Assembly (NCBI GenBank): GCA_945878845.1
Contig: CAMCUB010000010.1
Coordinates: 1-64,000 of the forward strand
Source of the DNA: Erythrobacter sanguineus
GTDB lineage: Bacteria; Pseudomonadota; Alphaproteobacteria; Sphingomonadales; Sphingomonadaceae
Direction of reading: 5' to 3'
DNA length: 64,000 nucleotides
Shown: one piece after another, positions 25,318-34,881 of the stretch
How positions within the stretch are numbered: position 1 is the stretch's first letter
Layout: each line of letters starts with the position of its first letter
Notes under the pieces: model-generated
What the model was told of the DNA's origin: nothing
The model's input: the letters and a program-made list of their open reading frames with translations, nothing else
Databases searched by the model: none
Position numbers and translations under genes: made by a program

Positions 25318-27033
25318 ATGGCTGAAGCCGCTCTTGCAAACACCACCCGCCTGTCGCGCTGGCTGACGCTGCTTGCCGCGCTGCGCCATCCCAAGACCGG
25401 TTATGTGCTGCTGTTCGGCTTTGCGAGCGGCCTGCCCTATGCGCTGCTGCTCGGCACGCTCTACGCATGGCTGACCGATGCCAAGGTCGATGTCGAGACG
25501 ATGGGCGTGTTCTCGCTGATCGGGCTCGCTTATGCCTTCAAGTTCCTGTGGTCGCCCGCGCTGGACCGCGTGGACCTTCCGGGCCTCAGGAAGCTGGGCA
25601 AGCGCAAGCAGTGGATCGTGACCGCGCAATTGCTGCTGGGCGGCATTCTGGTGGTGCTGTCGCTGCTCGATCCGCTCTCGTCGCTGGGGGTGTTTTCGCT
25701 GCTCGCCGGGATCGGAGCCTTCGCCTCGGCGACGCAGGACGTGGTGATCGATGCCTGGCGGGTGGATGTCGCGGACGAGGTGGCGACGATCGACATCCTC
25801 TCGACCGTGTTCCAGATGGGCTACCGCGTCGCGGCGCTGGTAGGCGGCGCGTTGGCGCTGTTCATGGCCGAGCGACTGGGCTGGCCGACGGTGTTCGCAA
25901 GCATGGGCGGCATCCTGCTGTTCGTGGGCTTCCTCGGGTTGTTCGCACCGGATGCCGAGCGCACGGTTGCGGCCTTGGCTGGCGAGCGCGAGAACCTCGG
26001 CACGCTGCGGCAGGCCGGGCAAATGACCCCGCGCACCCGTGGAATCGCACTGGGCGCTGTGGCGCTGCTGTGGGGCTGGGCGCTGGTGACGGTGCTGGTG
26101 TTCATGGTCCGCTCGCTGGCGGCAACGCCCGAAACGCGCCCCGATTCGACCGAGTTCGTGACGCAAATGGGCCCGTTGATCGTGATCGCGACGGTGGTGA
26201 TCCCCGGTCTGATCGCCGGCTGGCTGGAATCGATGCGCAAGCAGGGCCGCTACGTGCTCGCCGCCGATGCGCCCGCGCGCACCGCCTATGACACGGCGCT
26301 CGACCATGGCTACCGCGCGCTGATCCTGCCGCTCGCCGAGATTATCGGGCGGTTGAAATGGGCCGCGGTGCTGGTGATCGCGCTGGTGCTGTCCTACCGC
26401 ATCACCGATGCGATCTGGGGCAGCTTTGCCTACCCGTTCTATCTGGGCGAGCTCCAATACACCAAGGACGAGGTGGCGATTGCGTCGAAGTTCTTCGGGG
26501 TCGGCGCGCTGATCGTGGGGCTGGCGTTGGGCGGCACATTGCTGACCGTCATTGGGCGCATGAGCACGCTGACGCTCGGCGCGGTCATCGCGGCGCTGAC
26601 CAACCTGCTCTATGCCGATCTTGCCATCGGCGGCGCGCGGATGCAGGCGGCGAGTGACCTTATCGGCTTCACCTGGCTGGCCGGACAATTCGGCGCAGAT
26701 GACCGCATGGCGCGCCTGATGCTGACCATCGGCGCGGAGAATATCGCGGTCGGCATCGCCGGCGCGGCGTTCGTCGCCTATCTCTCCAGTGTGGTCGCCA
26801 AGGGCTACAGCGCGGTGCAATATGCGCTGCTTTCGTCGCTGACGATGCTGGTGGGGACGCTGGGCCGCCCGGCGCTGGGCCAGATGATCGAGGAGCGCGG
26901 CTATTACGACGTTTTCATCCTGACGACCGCGATCGGGCTGTTTGCGGTGGGGCTGTGCGTGATCGAATGGGTGCGGCAAGCGCGATCCGGACGGGGGGAC
27001 AACGCCCCGCCGCCCGAGCCGGAGCTGGTTTAG
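25318..27033 (+). CDS. ampG: AmpG-like muropeptide / MFS permease
   Basis: A 571-residue MFS permease with about 14 membrane segments. The AmpG-type start is GYVLLFGFASGLPYALLLG, followed by GLAYAFKFLWSPALDRVDLP and ATQDVVIDAWRVD. AmpG imports GlcNAc-anhydro-muropeptides for cell-wall recycling and affects beta-lactamase induction. I start at ATG 25318, preceded by AGGATGGGA; ATG 25300 and 25306 are in frame. Its stop overlaps the convergent folC stop by 4 bp. Confidence 0.85.
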   Translation: MAEAALANTTRLSRWLTLLAALRHPKTGYVLLFGFASGLPYALLLGTLYAWLTDAKVDVETMGVFSLIGLAYAFKFLWSPALDRVDLPGLRKLGKRKQWIVTAQLLLGGILVVLSLLDPLSSLGVFSLLAGIGAFASATQDVVIDAWRVDVADEVATIDILSTVFQMGYRVAALVGGALALFMAERLGWPTVFASMGGILLFVGFLGLFAPDAERTVAALAGERENLGTLRQAGQMTPRTRGIALGAVALLWGWALVTVLVFMVRSLAATPETRPDSTEFVTQMGPLIVIATVVIPGLIAGWLESMRKQGRYVLAADAPARTAYDTALDHGYRALILPLAEIIGRLKWAAVLVIALVLSYRITDAIWGSFAYPFYLGELQYTKDEVAIASKFFGVGALIVGLALGGTLLTVIGRMSTLTLGAVIAALTNLLYADLAIGGARMQAASDLIGFTWLAGQFGADDRMARLMLTIGAENIAVGIAGAAFVAYLSSVVAKGYSAVQYALLSSLTMLVGTLGRPALGQMIEERGYYDVFILTTAIGLFAVGLCVIEWVRQARSGRGDNAPPPEPELV

Positions 27034-28331
27034 TCCGGCAGCTCGTCGTTCAGGCGCAGCACCTCGCCCGCAAGGTAGAGCGATCCGGCGATGAGGATCG
27101 GGAAATCGTCCGAGGGCACGCCGAGCAGCGCTTCCTCGATATTCGCGGCAGCTTTGGCTCCCGGACCGAATGCTTCGACCGGGTGGCACTCATGCCCCGG
27201 CACCGGAACCACCGTCAGAGTGCGGACCCGCTCCCCCAGCGGATCGATGATCGCGCGCGGGTCCTTGCCCTCGATCATGCCGATGACGAGGTGCAGCGGG
27301 CCATCGAAATGCGCAGCGATGGCAGCGCCCGCGCTGGGGTTGTGGCCGCCGTCGAGCCAGACTGCCTGATCACCGACCAGCGCGGTCAGCGGACCATCGC
27401 TGAGGCGCTGCATCCGGGCGGGCCAGCGGGCGGCGCGGGAGCCGGCGGTGATGGCCTCGGGCGAGATCGCCAGCTGGTCCTGCACCAGCAGCATTGAAAG
27501 CGCGAGGGCAAGGTTGCCTGCCTGATGCTCGCCGGGCAAAGCAGGGCGAAGGGTCAGCGTGGTATCCCAGTCCGGCAGGTAGTCGACCTCGTCTCCGGTG
27601 ACATAGCAGGCGATAAAGCCCTCCAGCAGTTTCGCCCCGGCGCGGTCCGCAACCGCACGGATCGCCGCTTGCGCTTCGGGGGGATAGCTCTCGTGCATCG
27701 TCACCAGCGGCACGCCGCGCTTGGCGATCCCCGCCTTTTCGAACCCGATCCGCGCCATCGGCTCCTGCGGCACGCCTTCCTCAGGCGCGAGCAGGAAGCG
27801 TTCGTGATCGAGGCCGAGCGCGGCGATCCCGCAGGCGGCGAGCGCCTCGGGCTCCAGCACATTGGTCGCATCGAAGCGCCCGCCCATGCCGACTTCGACG
27901 ACGCAGGCATCGGCGGGCGTGCGGCTGAACGCGAGGAAGGCGGCGGCAATGGTGACTTCGAAGAAGCTGGGGCCGAGGTCATCTCCGGCATCCAGCACCT
28001 CTTCGAGGGTCGAGGCCAGTTCCGCGTCCGAGATCAGCTCCCCGGCAATTCGGATGCGCTCGTTGTAGCGCACCAGATGGGGGCTGGTGGTGACGTGGAC
28101 GCGATACCCTTGCGCTTCCAACATCGCGCGCAGGAAGGCGCAGGTCGATCCCTTGCCGTTGGTACCGGCGACGTGGAACACCGCCGGCAGCTGGCGATGC
28201 GGGTTGCCGAGGCGCTCCATCAGCGCGCGGATTGTGTCGAGCCCGAGCCGTCCTTGGGGGAGGCTCAGTGCGGCAAGGCGATCAAGCTGCGCCTGCACAC
28301 GCGGGTCGTCGGATTTGCCGAAGTCTCTCAT
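27030..28331 (-). CDS. folC: Folylpolyglutamate / dihydrofolate synthase
   Basis: A 433-residue Mur-ligase-fold enzyme that joins glutamate to dihydropteroate and folates. The ATP-binding loop HVAGTNGKGSTCAFLRAML, substrate segments TSPHLVRYNERIRI and VVEVGMGGRFDATNV, and the C-terminal WLDGGHNPSAG are all present. ATG 28331 is used (GTG 28337 is an alternative). It is the last gene of trpF-trpB-trpA-accD-folC, an order typical of alphaproteobacteria. A 10-bp hairpin lies between accD and folC. Confidence 0.93.
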   Translation of the reverse strand: MRDFGKSDDPRVQAQLDRLAALSLPQGRLGLDTIRALMERLGNPHRQLPAVFHVAGTNGKGSTCAFLRAMLEAQGYRVHVTTSPHLVRYNERIRIAGELISDAELASTLEEVLDAGDDLGPSFFEVTIAAAFLAFSRTPADACVVEVGMGGRFDATNVLEPEALAACGIAALGLDHERFLLAPEEGVPQEPMARIGFEKAGIAKRGVPLVTMHESYPPEAQAAIRAVADRAGAKLLEGFIACYVTGDEVDYLPDWDTTLTLRPALPGEHQAGNLALALSMLLVQDQLAISPEAITAGSRAARWPARMQRLSDGPLTALVGDQAVWLDGGHNPSAGAAIAAHFDGPLHLVIGMIEGKDPRAIIDPLGERVRTLTVVPVPGHECHPVEAFGPGAKAAANIEEALLGVPSDDFPILIAGSLYLAGEVLRLNDELPD

Positions 28332-28343
28332 GCCCACCCCCGG

Positions 28344-28365
28344 CCCCTCCCGCAGGCGGGAGGGG
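28344..28365. repeat. GC-rich hairpin between accD and folC (REP-like)
   Basis: CCCCTCCCGC and GCGGGAGGGG form a perfect 10-bp inverted repeat with a 2-base centre. It has no T-run. This type of motif recurs in intergenic spaces of sphingomonads, recalled from general knowledge. It may stabilise mRNA ends or reduce transcription into folC. Confidence 0.55.
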
Positions 28366-28370
28366 AGAGC

Positions 28371-29222
28371 TTACGCTGCCTTCACCGGCGCGAGGTAATC
28401 GAGCACGCTTGCCAGCGTTGCCTTGAGCTCGTGGCGCGGCACGACCATGTCGACCATGCCGTGCTTGTGGAGGTATTCGGCGCGCTGGAAGCCCTCGGGG
28501 AGCTGCTCGCGGATCGTGTCCTGGATCACGCGCTGGCCGGCAAAGCCGATGAGCGCACCCGGCTCGGCAATGTGGATATCGCCGAGCATCGCGTAGCTTG
28601 CAGTGACGCCGCCCGTGGTCGGATCGGTTAGGACGACGATATAGGGCAGCCCTGCGTTCTTCAGACGCCGGGTCATCACGGTCGCGCGCGGCATCTGCAT
28701 CAGGGACAAAATCCCTTCCTGCATCCGCGCGCCGCCCGCCGCGGTCACCACGATATAGGCGCAGCCGCGGTCGAGCGCCTTCTGCGCGCCGTTGCAGAAG
28801 GCCTGCCCCACGGCCATGCCCATCGAGCCGCCCATGAAGCTGAAATCCTGCACGCCCACCACGGCAGGCTTGGCATCGATCGTGCCCGAGCCGACCACGA
28901 AGGCATCCTCATGCGGGTTCGCGGCGCGCGCGGCCTTGAGGCGGTCGGTATATTTCTTGGTGTCCTTGAACTGCAGCGGGTCCTCGGTCACCTTCGGCAG
29001 CGGCAGCACCTCGAAACCCGGATCGAGCAGCAGGCCGAGCCGCGCGTCGGCGCCGATGCGCCCGTGATGCTCGCACTTCGGGCAGACCGAGAGGTTCGCC
29101 TCGTAATCGGCGACGAACAGCATCTCCTGACACGAAGGACACTTGATCCACAGATCCTTCTCGGTGGACTTCTTCTCGGGCGCGAAGCCCAGCGAATTGC
29201 GGACGCGGGTGAACCAGTTCAT
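28371..29222 (-). CDS. accD: Acetyl-CoA carboxylase carboxyltransferase subunit beta
   Basis: A 283-residue subunit of the carboxyltransferase that makes malonyl-CoA for fatty acid synthesis, with AccA as partner. The N-terminal four-Cys zinc ribbon is [10 protein letters not shown] and [12 protein letters not shown]. The crotonase-fold core has [44 protein letters not shown] and [13 protein letters not shown]. It lies between trpA (81 bases upstream) and folC. Confidence 0.95.
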   Translation of the reverse strand: MNWFTRVRNSLGFAPEKKSTEKDLWIKCPSCQEMLFVADYEANLSVCPKCEHHGRIGADARLGLLLDPGFEVLPLPKVTEDPLQFKDTKKYTDRLKAARAANPHEDAFVVGSGTIDAKPAVVGVQDFSFMGGSMGMAVGQAFCNGAQKALDRGCAYIVVTAAGGARMQEGILSLMQMPRATVMTRRLKNAGLPYIVVLTDPTTGGVTASYAMLGDIHIAEPGALIGFAGQRVIQDTIREQLPEGFQRAEYLHKHGMVDMVVPRHELKATLASVLDYLAPVKAA

Positions 29223-29303
29223 GCGAAGTCCTTAATGCAGTTTCCGCGCCATTGCGAGAAGTGCAACGGTGAGACAATCCTTGAGGCGAGTGCCGGGTTC
29301 CCG

Positions 29304-30095
29304 TCAGCGGGCGGAGTGAACCGCTTCGGCCAGCGCTGCGGTGAGCGTCTTGAGGTGCTGCGGAGCATCCGCGCCATATTCGCCGCAAATTTCCACCAGT
29401 GCCGAGCCGACCACCACGCCGTCGGCAACCTTGGCGATTTCCGCGGCCTGCTCGGGCGTGCGCACCCCGAAGCCGACCGCCACGGGAATGTCGGTCGATT
29501 GCTTGATGCGAGCCACATTCGCCTCGATGCTGGCGATCTGCGCCTGCTGCTTGCCGGTGATCCCGGCGACCGAGACGTAGTAGAGGAATCCCTCCGAGCC
29601 CTCGAGCACCTGCGGCAGGCGCGCCGCGTCTGTCGTCGGCGTGGCGAGGCGGATCGGGGCGATGCCCTTCGCGCGCAGCGCCGGGCCGAGCGCGTCGTCC
29701 TCCTCGGGCGGAATGTCGACGCAGATGACGCCGTCCACGCCCGCTGCTGCTGCGGCCTCGGCGAACCACTCCGGCCCGCGGCGGACCATCGGGTTGGCAT
29801 AGCCCATGAGCACCAGCGGCACATCGGGGTGCCGGGCGCGGAAGTCGGTCGCGTAGCGAAGCACGTCGGCGGTCTTCGTACCTGCAACCAGCGAGCGCAG
29901 ATTGGCGCTCTGGATCGCGGGGCCATCGGCCATGGGATCGGTGAAGGGCATGCCGAGCTCGATCACGTCCGCGCCGGCGTCCACCAGCGCGTCGAGATTG
30001 GCCGCAGTGTCACCGTCGCCTGCGGTGATGAAGCAGACGAGTGCGGGGCGAGGGGCTGAGAAGGTTGAGGTGAGGCGGTTACACATTGAAATCAT
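29304..30095 (-). CDS. trpA: Tryptophan synthase alpha chain
   Basis: A 263-residue TIM barrel that cleaves indole-3-glycerol phosphate to indole. The catalytic Glu and Asp lie in VIELGMPFTDPMADGPAIQ. The loop region has LMGYANPMVRRG, VDGVICVDIPPEE, and the phosphate site has VAVGFGVRTPEQA and VVGSALVEI. Start ATG 30095 overlaps the stop of the 61-aa membrane ORF (ATGA). Confidence 0.95.
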   Translation of the reverse strand: MISMCNRLTSTFSAPRPALVCFITAGDGDTAANLDALVDAGADVIELGMPFTDPMADGPAIQSANLRSLVAGTKTADVLRYATDFRARHPDVPLVLMGYANPMVRRGPEWFAEAAAAAGVDGVICVDIPPEEDDALGPALRAKGIAPIRLATPTTDAARLPQVLEGSEGFLYYVSVAGITGKQQAQIASIEANVARIKQSTDIPVAVGFGVRTPEQAAEIAKVADGVVVGSALVEICGEYGADAPQHLKTLTAALAEAVHSAR

Positions 30096-30277
30096 TTATC
30101 CTCGGTAATGTCCTTGAAGGTACCGATTACCGCAAAGATCACGAACAGGACGACGGGCGCATAGGTGTAGTAGGCAGGATTGAGTGGACCGAACGACGTG
30201 ACGTAGGTGATGGCAAGGCCGATGCCATAGATGAACAGCACGAGAAGGCCGGTGGTCAGACCCCGCACGATATCCAT
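30092..30277 (-). CDS. 61-residue membrane protein inside the trp operon
   Basis: This small ORF lies one base after the trpB stop and overlaps the trpA start by 4 bp (ATGA), so it is translated as part of trpF-trpB-trpA. The product has two hydrophobic segments (GLTTGLLVLFIYGIGLAITY and YAPVVLFVIFAVIGTF) and an acidic tail KDITEDK. Both spacing and coupling indicate a genuine gene. No function is known to me; it could be an inner-membrane accessory or simply a passenger that keeps translational coupling. Confidence 0.75.
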   Translation of the reverse strand: MDIVRGLTTGLLVLFIYGIGLAITYVTSFGPLNPAYYTYAPVVLFVIFAVIGTFKDITEDK

Positions 30278-30278
30278 C

Positions 30279-31493
30279 TCAGAGTTCGACCCCCAGACGC
30301 TCCGCCACCGTAAAGATGTCCTTGTCGCCGCGGCCGCACAGGTTGGCGAGGATGATCGCGTCCTTGGGCATGGTCGGCGCGACCTTCTTCACCGCCGCGA
30401 TGGCGTGGGCAGGCTCGAGCGCGGGGATGATGCCCTCGGTTGCGCACAGCAGCTGGAAGCCCTCCAGCGCCTCCTCGTCGGTGACGGCGGTGTAATCGAC
30501 GCGGCCCGATTCCTTGAGCCACGCGTGCTCGGGCCCGATGCCGGGGTAGTCCAGGCCCGCGCTGATCGAGTGACCTTCGGTGATCTGGCCGTCTTCGTCT
30601 TGCAGCAGATAGGTGCGGTTGCCGTGGAGCACCCCGGGCGATCCGCCGAGCAGGCTTGCGGCGTGTTCGTCGCCATCGAGGCCGTGGCCAGCGGCTTCGA
30701 CGCCGAGCATCTTCACGGAAGGATCGTCGAGGAAGGGATGGAACAGGCCGAGCGCGTTCGATCCGCCGCCGATCGCTGCGACCAGCAGGTCGGGTAGGCG
30801 GCCGATGCGCGACAGCATCTGGGCGCGGGCTTCCTTGCCGATCACGCTCTGGAAGTTGCGCACCATCTCCGGGTAGGGGTGCGGGCCTGCAGCGGTGCCG
30901 ATGATGTAGAAGGTGTCGTGGACATTGGCGACCCAGTCGCGCAGGCCCTCGTTCATCGCGTCCTTCAGCGTCGCGCCGCCGCTAGTGACGGGGATGACCT
31001 CGGCGCCCAGCAGCTTCATGCGGAACACGTTGGGCGATTGGCGCTTCACGTCCTCGGCGCCCATGTAGATCACGCAAGGCAGGCCGAAGCGCGCGCAGAC
31101 GGTGGCGGTCGCCACGCCATGTTGGCCCGCGCCGGTCTCGGCGATGATGCGGGTCTTGCCCATGCGGATCGCGAGCAGGATCTGGCCGATGCAATTGTTG
31201 ATCTTGTGCGCGCCGGTGTGATTGAGCTCGTCGCGCTTGAACCACACCTGCGCGCCGCCCAGCTCTTCCGTCAGACGCGGGGCGAAATACAGCGGCGAGG
31301 GGCGGCCGACATAATGCTCCAGCAGGTCGTCGAACTCGGCCTGAAACGCCGGATCGGCCTGCGCTTTGCGGTATTCGCGCTCGAGATCGAGCACCAGCGG
31401 CATCAGCGTCTCGGCGACATAGCGCCCGCCGAACTGGCCGAAATGGCCGCGATCATCGGGAAGATTGCGGAAGGAGTTGAGAGGCGTGTTCAT
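30279..31493 (-). CDS. trpB: Tryptophan synthase beta chain
   Basis: A 404-residue PLP enzyme that condenses indole with serine. Features are [15 protein letters not shown], the PLP lysine in [16 protein letters not shown], the catalytic region [15 protein letters not shown], phosphate-binding GGGSNALG, and [21 protein letters not shown] 31493 overlaps the trpF stop by 4 bp. Confidence 0.96.
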   Translation of the reverse strand: MNTPLNSFRNLPDDRGHFGQFGGRYVAETLMPLVLDLEREYRKAQADPAFQAEFDDLLEHYVGRPSPLYFAPRLTEELGGAQVWFKRDELNHTGAHKINNCIGQILLAIRMGKTRIIAETGAGQHGVATATVCARFGLPCVIYMGAEDVKRQSPNVFRMKLLGAEVIPVTSGGATLKDAMNEGLRDWVANVHDTFYIIGTAAGPHPYPEMVRNFQSVIGKEARAQMLSRIGRLPDLLVAAIGGGSNALGLFHPFLDDPSVKMLGVEAAGHGLDGDEHAASLLGGSPGVLHGNRTYLLQDEDGQITEGHSISAGLDYPGIGPEHAWLKESGRVDYTAVTDEEALEGFQLLCATEGIIPALEPAHAIAAVKKVAPTMPKDAIILANLCGRGDKDIFTVAERLGVEL

Positions 31494-32122
31494 AGCCGTG
31501 CGGCTTTGCAGAAGGCGGCGATCTTGTCCACGTCCTTGATGCCGGGGCCGCGCTCGACCCCGCTCGAGGTGTCGACCAGCGGCGCGCCGGTCAGCCGGAT
31601 GGCCTCGGCGATATTGGCAAGGGTGAGGCCGCCGGCAAGACCCCATGCGAGCGGGGCCTGCCAGCCGGCGAGAAGGCTCCAGTCGAATGCGGTGCCATTG
31701 CCGCCGGGGAGCGCGGTGGCAGGCGCATCGAGCAGCACCCGGTCCGCTGCGCCCCGGAACTGCGCCACCTCGGCAAGCGCGGCAGCGTCCTTCACCGCCA
31801 GAGCGCGCCAGGCCTCGACCCCCGTTTCGGCGCGGAAGCGGGCGAGGGTGTCGGGGGTTTCGGCACCGTGGAACTGGACGACATCGGGCGCGACGGTGCG
31901 TACGGCCTCGGCCAGCAGGTCGGGTGCGGGGTTCACCAGCAGCAGCACCGCCTTCACATGCTCAGGCACCTGACGCCGCAGCGCCGCCGCATCGGCGAGC
32001 GCGAGGTGACGCGGGCTCTTGGCGAAGTGGACAAAGCCGACATGGCTCACGCCTGCGCTGATAGCGGCGGCGAGGGTCTCGGGGGTCGAAATTCCGCAGA
32101 TCTTGACGAGCGTGCCAGCCAT
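31490..32122 (-). CDS. trpF: Phosphoribosylanthranilate isomerase
   Basis: A 210-residue TIM barrel catalysing the Amadori rearrangement in tryptophan synthesis. The catalytic Cys is in [15 protein letters not shown], substrate residues are in [10 protein letters not shown], and the C-terminal catalytic Asp and phosphate site lie in [18 protein letters not shown]. It is the first gene of the trpFBA-accD-folC group. I start at ATG 32122; the longer frame upstream shows no homology. Confidence 0.93.
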   Translation of the reverse strand: MAGTLVKICGISTPETLAAAISAGVSHVGFVHFAKSPRHLALADAAALRRQVPEHVKAVLLLVNPAPDLLAEAVRTVAPDVVQFHGAETPDTLARFRAETGVEAWRALAVKDAAALAEVAQFRGAADRVLLDAPATALPGGNGTAFDWSLLAGWQAPLAWGLAGGLTLANIAEAIRLTGAPLVDTSSGVERGPGIKDVDKIAAFCKAARL

Positions 32123-32226
32123 GCGCGGCCCTCTACGCTGCCGCGCGCGCGGCGTGAAGCGCGAAGTGCTTGATTGCGTAGGCACGGCGCGGCAGTCTGG
32201 CAAGCACAACAGGGAAGCAATCGCTC

Positions 32227-32688
32227 ATGAAATTCCGCATGTTCCTCGCCGCCGTCGCCGCCCTTGCGCTGGCAGCGTGCAATCCGGGCGCGCAGATCGA
32301 GGATGCGCGCGGCCAGATCGACAAATTCCACGCGCTCTACGGCGCGGGCGATGCCAAGGGCTTCCACAAGGCAAGCGGCGCCGAGTTCCGCAAAGTCGTG
32401 ACGGAAGAACAGGTGCAGGGGCTGATGACGCTGTTCTCGAAGCGGTTAGGCAAGATCGAATCGAGCAAGCAGACGGGCTTCAACACCGGCTTCAACAACG
32501 GTACCACGACCACCACGATCGTGATGCAGACCCGCTTCGAACGCGGTGAGGCGACCGAAACCTTTGTCTTCACGGGCTCGGGCAAGGACATGAAACTGCT
32601 GAACTGGAACGTCACCTCGCCGCTGCTCGAACTGAGCCCCGAGGATGTGAAGAAGCTCACCGAGGACGCCGAGGAAGCGGCGGGTTAG
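32227..32688 (+). CDS. Putative lipoprotein
   Basis: A 153-residue protein with a lipoprotein signal (MKFRMFLAAVAALALAAC, lipobox LAAC, Cys at about residue 18). The mature part begins with helices and continues as a beta-rich domain (GTTTTTIVMQTRFERGEATE and a conserved-looking FVFTGSGKDMKLLNWNV). The layout resembles small DUF4019/DUF3887-type domains, which is a tentative match. It is divergent from trpF and convergent with the GNAT gene, overlapping 4 bp. Confidence 0.65.
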   Translation: MKFRMFLAAVAALALAACNPGAQIEDARGQIDKFHALYGAGDAKGFHKASGAEFRKVVTEEQVQGLMTLFSKRLGKIESSKQTGFNTGFNNGTTTTTIVMQTRFERGEATETFVFTGSGKDMKLLNWNVTSPLLELSPEDVKKLTEDAEEAAG

Positions 32689-33209
32689 AGCCTCTTTTCC
32701 AGTACCGCGAAGGTAATCTGCGGGCCCGTCTCGGCATCGGCGGGGCGCAGTTCGTGGAAGGGGCGGGTCTCGCCGGTGAAGGCGTAGCCGCGCCGCTCGT
32801 ACCAGGCGATCAGCGCCGCGCGGCTGTCGATGACGGTCATCTCCATCGCGGCAAGCCCGAGGGCGCGGGCGTGATCTTCGGCGGAGTCGAGCAGGCGGCG
32901 GCCAAGGCCGCCCGACTGCAAGGTCGGCAAGACGCAAAGCATCCCGAGATAGCCCATCGCGCTGCCCTTGCGCGTCACCGCAACGCAGCCGATCAGCGCG
33001 CCGCTGTCCCGCGCGGTGAGGATCGTGACGGCAGGATCGGCGAGCAGCGCCTCGACTTCGCCGGGCGCGACCCGCTCGTCATCGAGAATATCTGCCTCGT
33101 GGTTCCACCCCTGCCGCGCCGAATCGCCGCGATAGGCCGCTTCGAGCAGGTTCTTGAGGGCAGGCGCGTCGGCTGGGGTGGCGGAGGAGATTGCCATGGT
33201 ATCGAGCAT
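32685..33209 (-). CDS. GNAT family N-acetyltransferase
   Basis: A 174-residue GNAT fold. The acetyl-CoA binding motif A is LCVLPTLQSGGLGRRLLDSA (Q-x-x-G-L-G), followed by motif B LIAWYERRGYAFTGETRP. The substrate is unknown. It begins five bases after the VOC gene stop, so it is the last gene of the pyrF-VOC group. Confidence 0.85.
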   Translation of the reverse strand: MLDTMAISSATPADAPALKNLLEAAYRGDSARQGWNHEADILDDERVAPGEVEALLADPAVTILTARDSGALIGCVAVTRKGSAMGYLGMLCVLPTLQSGGLGRRLLDSAEDHARALGLAAMEMTVIDSRAALIAWYERRGYAFTGETRPFHELRPADAETGPQITFAVLEKRL

Positions 33210-33214
33210 AGTCG

Positions 33215-33577
33215 TCAGTCGTTCTGGATCAGCCGCAGCAGCGAGCCGTCGGGGTCAATGAGATAGGCGATGCTGAGCCCGCTCTCCTCCAGCCGGGGCG
33301 GGTGGTAGCGCGGGATGCCTAGCCGCGCATCGGGCACGCCGCTGGCTTCGACCTGCGCCATCATCGACGCCAGATCGTCGAGCCTCAGGCAGCAACTGAA
33401 CGACGATTGGTAGGGATCAAGATCGGGGTAAGGGAAGAACTCTAGGGTAAGTTCGCCGCGTGACAGGATCATCCATCCATCCGAGCGGTAATCCTCCTCG
33501 AAGCCGAGCTTGGCGTAGAAGGCGGCGGTCGCGCCGAAATCGCGTGCGGGGAGGTTGGGGGTGGCGTGGTCGGTCAT
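33215..33577 (-). CDS. VOC-fold protein, glyoxalase/bleomycin resistance type
   Basis: A 120-residue vicinal-oxygen-chelate domain protein. The start MTDHATPNLPARDFGATAAF and the segment FYAKLGFEEDYRSDGWMIL are typical of bleomycin-resistance-like proteins, and it ends with YLIDPDGSLLRLIQND. Such proteins bind antibiotics such as bleomycin or act as metalloenzymes; the ligand is unknown. Its start overlaps the upstream gene stop by 4 bp. Its first 15 residues are a paralogue of those at the start of that upstream gene. Confidence 0.8.
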   Translation of the reverse strand: MTDHATPNLPARDFGATAAFYAKLGFEEDYRSDGWMILSRGELTLEFFPYPDLDPYQSSFSCCLRLDDLASMMAQVEASGVPDARLGIPRYHPPRLEESGLSIAYLIDPDGSLLRLIQND

Positions 33578-34539
33578 TCTGCCGGTTCCGGCTCGGGCGT
33601 TTCGCGCGGCCATTCGAAGCGGCTGGCTTCCGGAATGAAACCGACCTCGACAAACTTTGTCGCGCCGCCATCGGCATAGGCCGCCATGCACAGCACTGCG
33701 ACATGACCGTCAGCCTCGCGCTTGGGGAAACACCCGCCAGCAAGCGCGGGGTGCCTTGTGCCGCCGGGCAAGGTGATCGTCTTGACCTCCAGCATCTCCG
33801 GGCGGTTTTCATTTACGCTGCCGAGGAAGGTCACGCCGCCCTCAGACCCGGCGGTCGCGAAGGCGAAAGATTGCCCCGGCACGACAGTCATTGCCGTGCA
33901 GGCAGGCACCTCCTGCGGCACCAGCTCCGGCTCCTGCTGCGCGCCGGTCTGCTGTGCGATCCACGGAGCGAGAACGTATCGGGCGATGCCGGGGGCTGAG
34001 CAGCGGCCCGGGATCGCCGCCGCTCCCGGCCAGTCCCGCTCGGCGATGACCATCTCGACGAGGTTTGCCCGGTACGGCTGTTCGCGCTCCTTCGCGTAGC
34101 ACTGCACACGGCGCGCGCCCGCATCCTTGGGGGTGATCAAGCGGCAGCGACCTGCGGCGGGAGTTTCGGAGAGCAAACCGTCCTTGACGGCGGTGACGGT
34201 GAATCCCCCTTCCGCTTCGCGGCGGCCGATGAAGGCGATGGCCACCTTGCTCGCCTCGCTGTCACGGTAGAAGGTCAGCCGGTTATCCCAGCCGAGCGAT
34301 GCGGCCTCGCAGCGATAGCTTCCGATGACGGCGTCGCCGATCAGTTGCAGCCAGCCGGTGACCGATTCGTCGGGATGGCTGCATTCACCTTTGACCGTCT
34401 CGACCAAGAGCGGCGGGGGCGCAGGCTCCTCGGCCTTGGCGGGGGCAGAAAGCAACAGCGCACCGAGCATGGAGAGAGCAAGGAGCCGCGCCGCCGCGAA
34501 GTCGCGCGCGGGCAGGTAGGTGTTGGCGTAGTCAGTCAT
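33574..34539 (-). CDS. VOC N-terminal tag fused to an exported hypothetical protein
   Basis: A 321-residue frame. Residues 1-15 (MTDYANTYLPARDFA) match the start of VOC proteins and nearly repeat the neighbour at 33577. At residue 16 it switches to a secretory signal, RLLALSMLGALLLSAPAKA-EEP, and then to a mature domain with several Cys pairs (GECSHPDES, YRCEAASLG, GRCRLITP, VQCYAKERE). The mature domain matches no family I know. Both ends overlap neighbours by 4 bp. The native start of the exported protein seems lost and replaced by the VOC start. Export may be impaired or may use the longer n-region. Confidence 0.7.
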   Translation of the reverse strand: MTDYANTYLPARDFAAARLLALSMLGALLLSAPAKAEEPAPPPLLVETVKGECSHPDESVTGWLQLIGDAVIGSYRCEAASLGWDNRLTFYRDSEASKVAIAFIGRREAEGGFTVTAVKDGLLSETPAAGRCRLITPKDAGARRVQCYAKEREQPYRANLVEMVIAERDWPGAAAIPGRCSAPGIARYVLAPWIAQQTGAQQEPELVPQEVPACTAMTVVPGQSFAFATAGSEGGVTFLGSVNENRPEMLEVKTITLPGGTRHPALAGGCFPKREADGHVAVLCMAAYADGGATKFVEVGFIPEASRFEWPRETPEPEPAE

Positions 34540-34880
34540 TCCTGCACCACGTGCCACAATACGCCCGCCGGATCGGAGAGGTAGCCCACCCGAATGCCCC
34601 AGGGCTGCATCGCTGGAGGCTTGATCATCATCCCGGGGTAGTGATCCGCCAGCCCTTCGGTCCGGGCCCACCACATGTCCAGATCGGCAACGCGCAGCTG
34701 CGCCATCCAGTTATTGGCCCATTCCTCAACGTAATAGGGCTGGATCAGGATCGTCGCGCCGTCGAAATCCATGATCGCCACGCTATCGTCGCGGTGGACG
34801 ACGCCGAAACCCAGTGCCTCGTAGAAGGCCACCGATGCCGCCATGTCCTTTGCCGGCACGAAAGGACAGACCTTGCTCAT
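34536..34880 (-). CDS. VOC-fold protein, glyoxalase/bleomycin resistance type
   Basis: A 114-residue VOC protein: SKVCPFVPAKDMAASVAFYE, ALGFGVVHRDDSVAIMDFDG, and ending VGYLSDPAGVLWHVVQE. It begins one base after the pyrF stop (TGA-G-ATG) and its own stop overlaps the fusion gene start. A longer frame to 34925 would overlap pyrF and is not used. Ligand unknown. Confidence 0.8.
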   Translation of the reverse strand: MSKVCPFVPAKDMAASVAFYEALGFGVVHRDDSVAIMDFDGATILIQPYYVEEWANNWMAQLRVADLDMWWARTEGLADHYPGMMIKPPAMQPWGIRVGYLSDPAGVLWHVVQE

Positions 34881-34881
34881 C

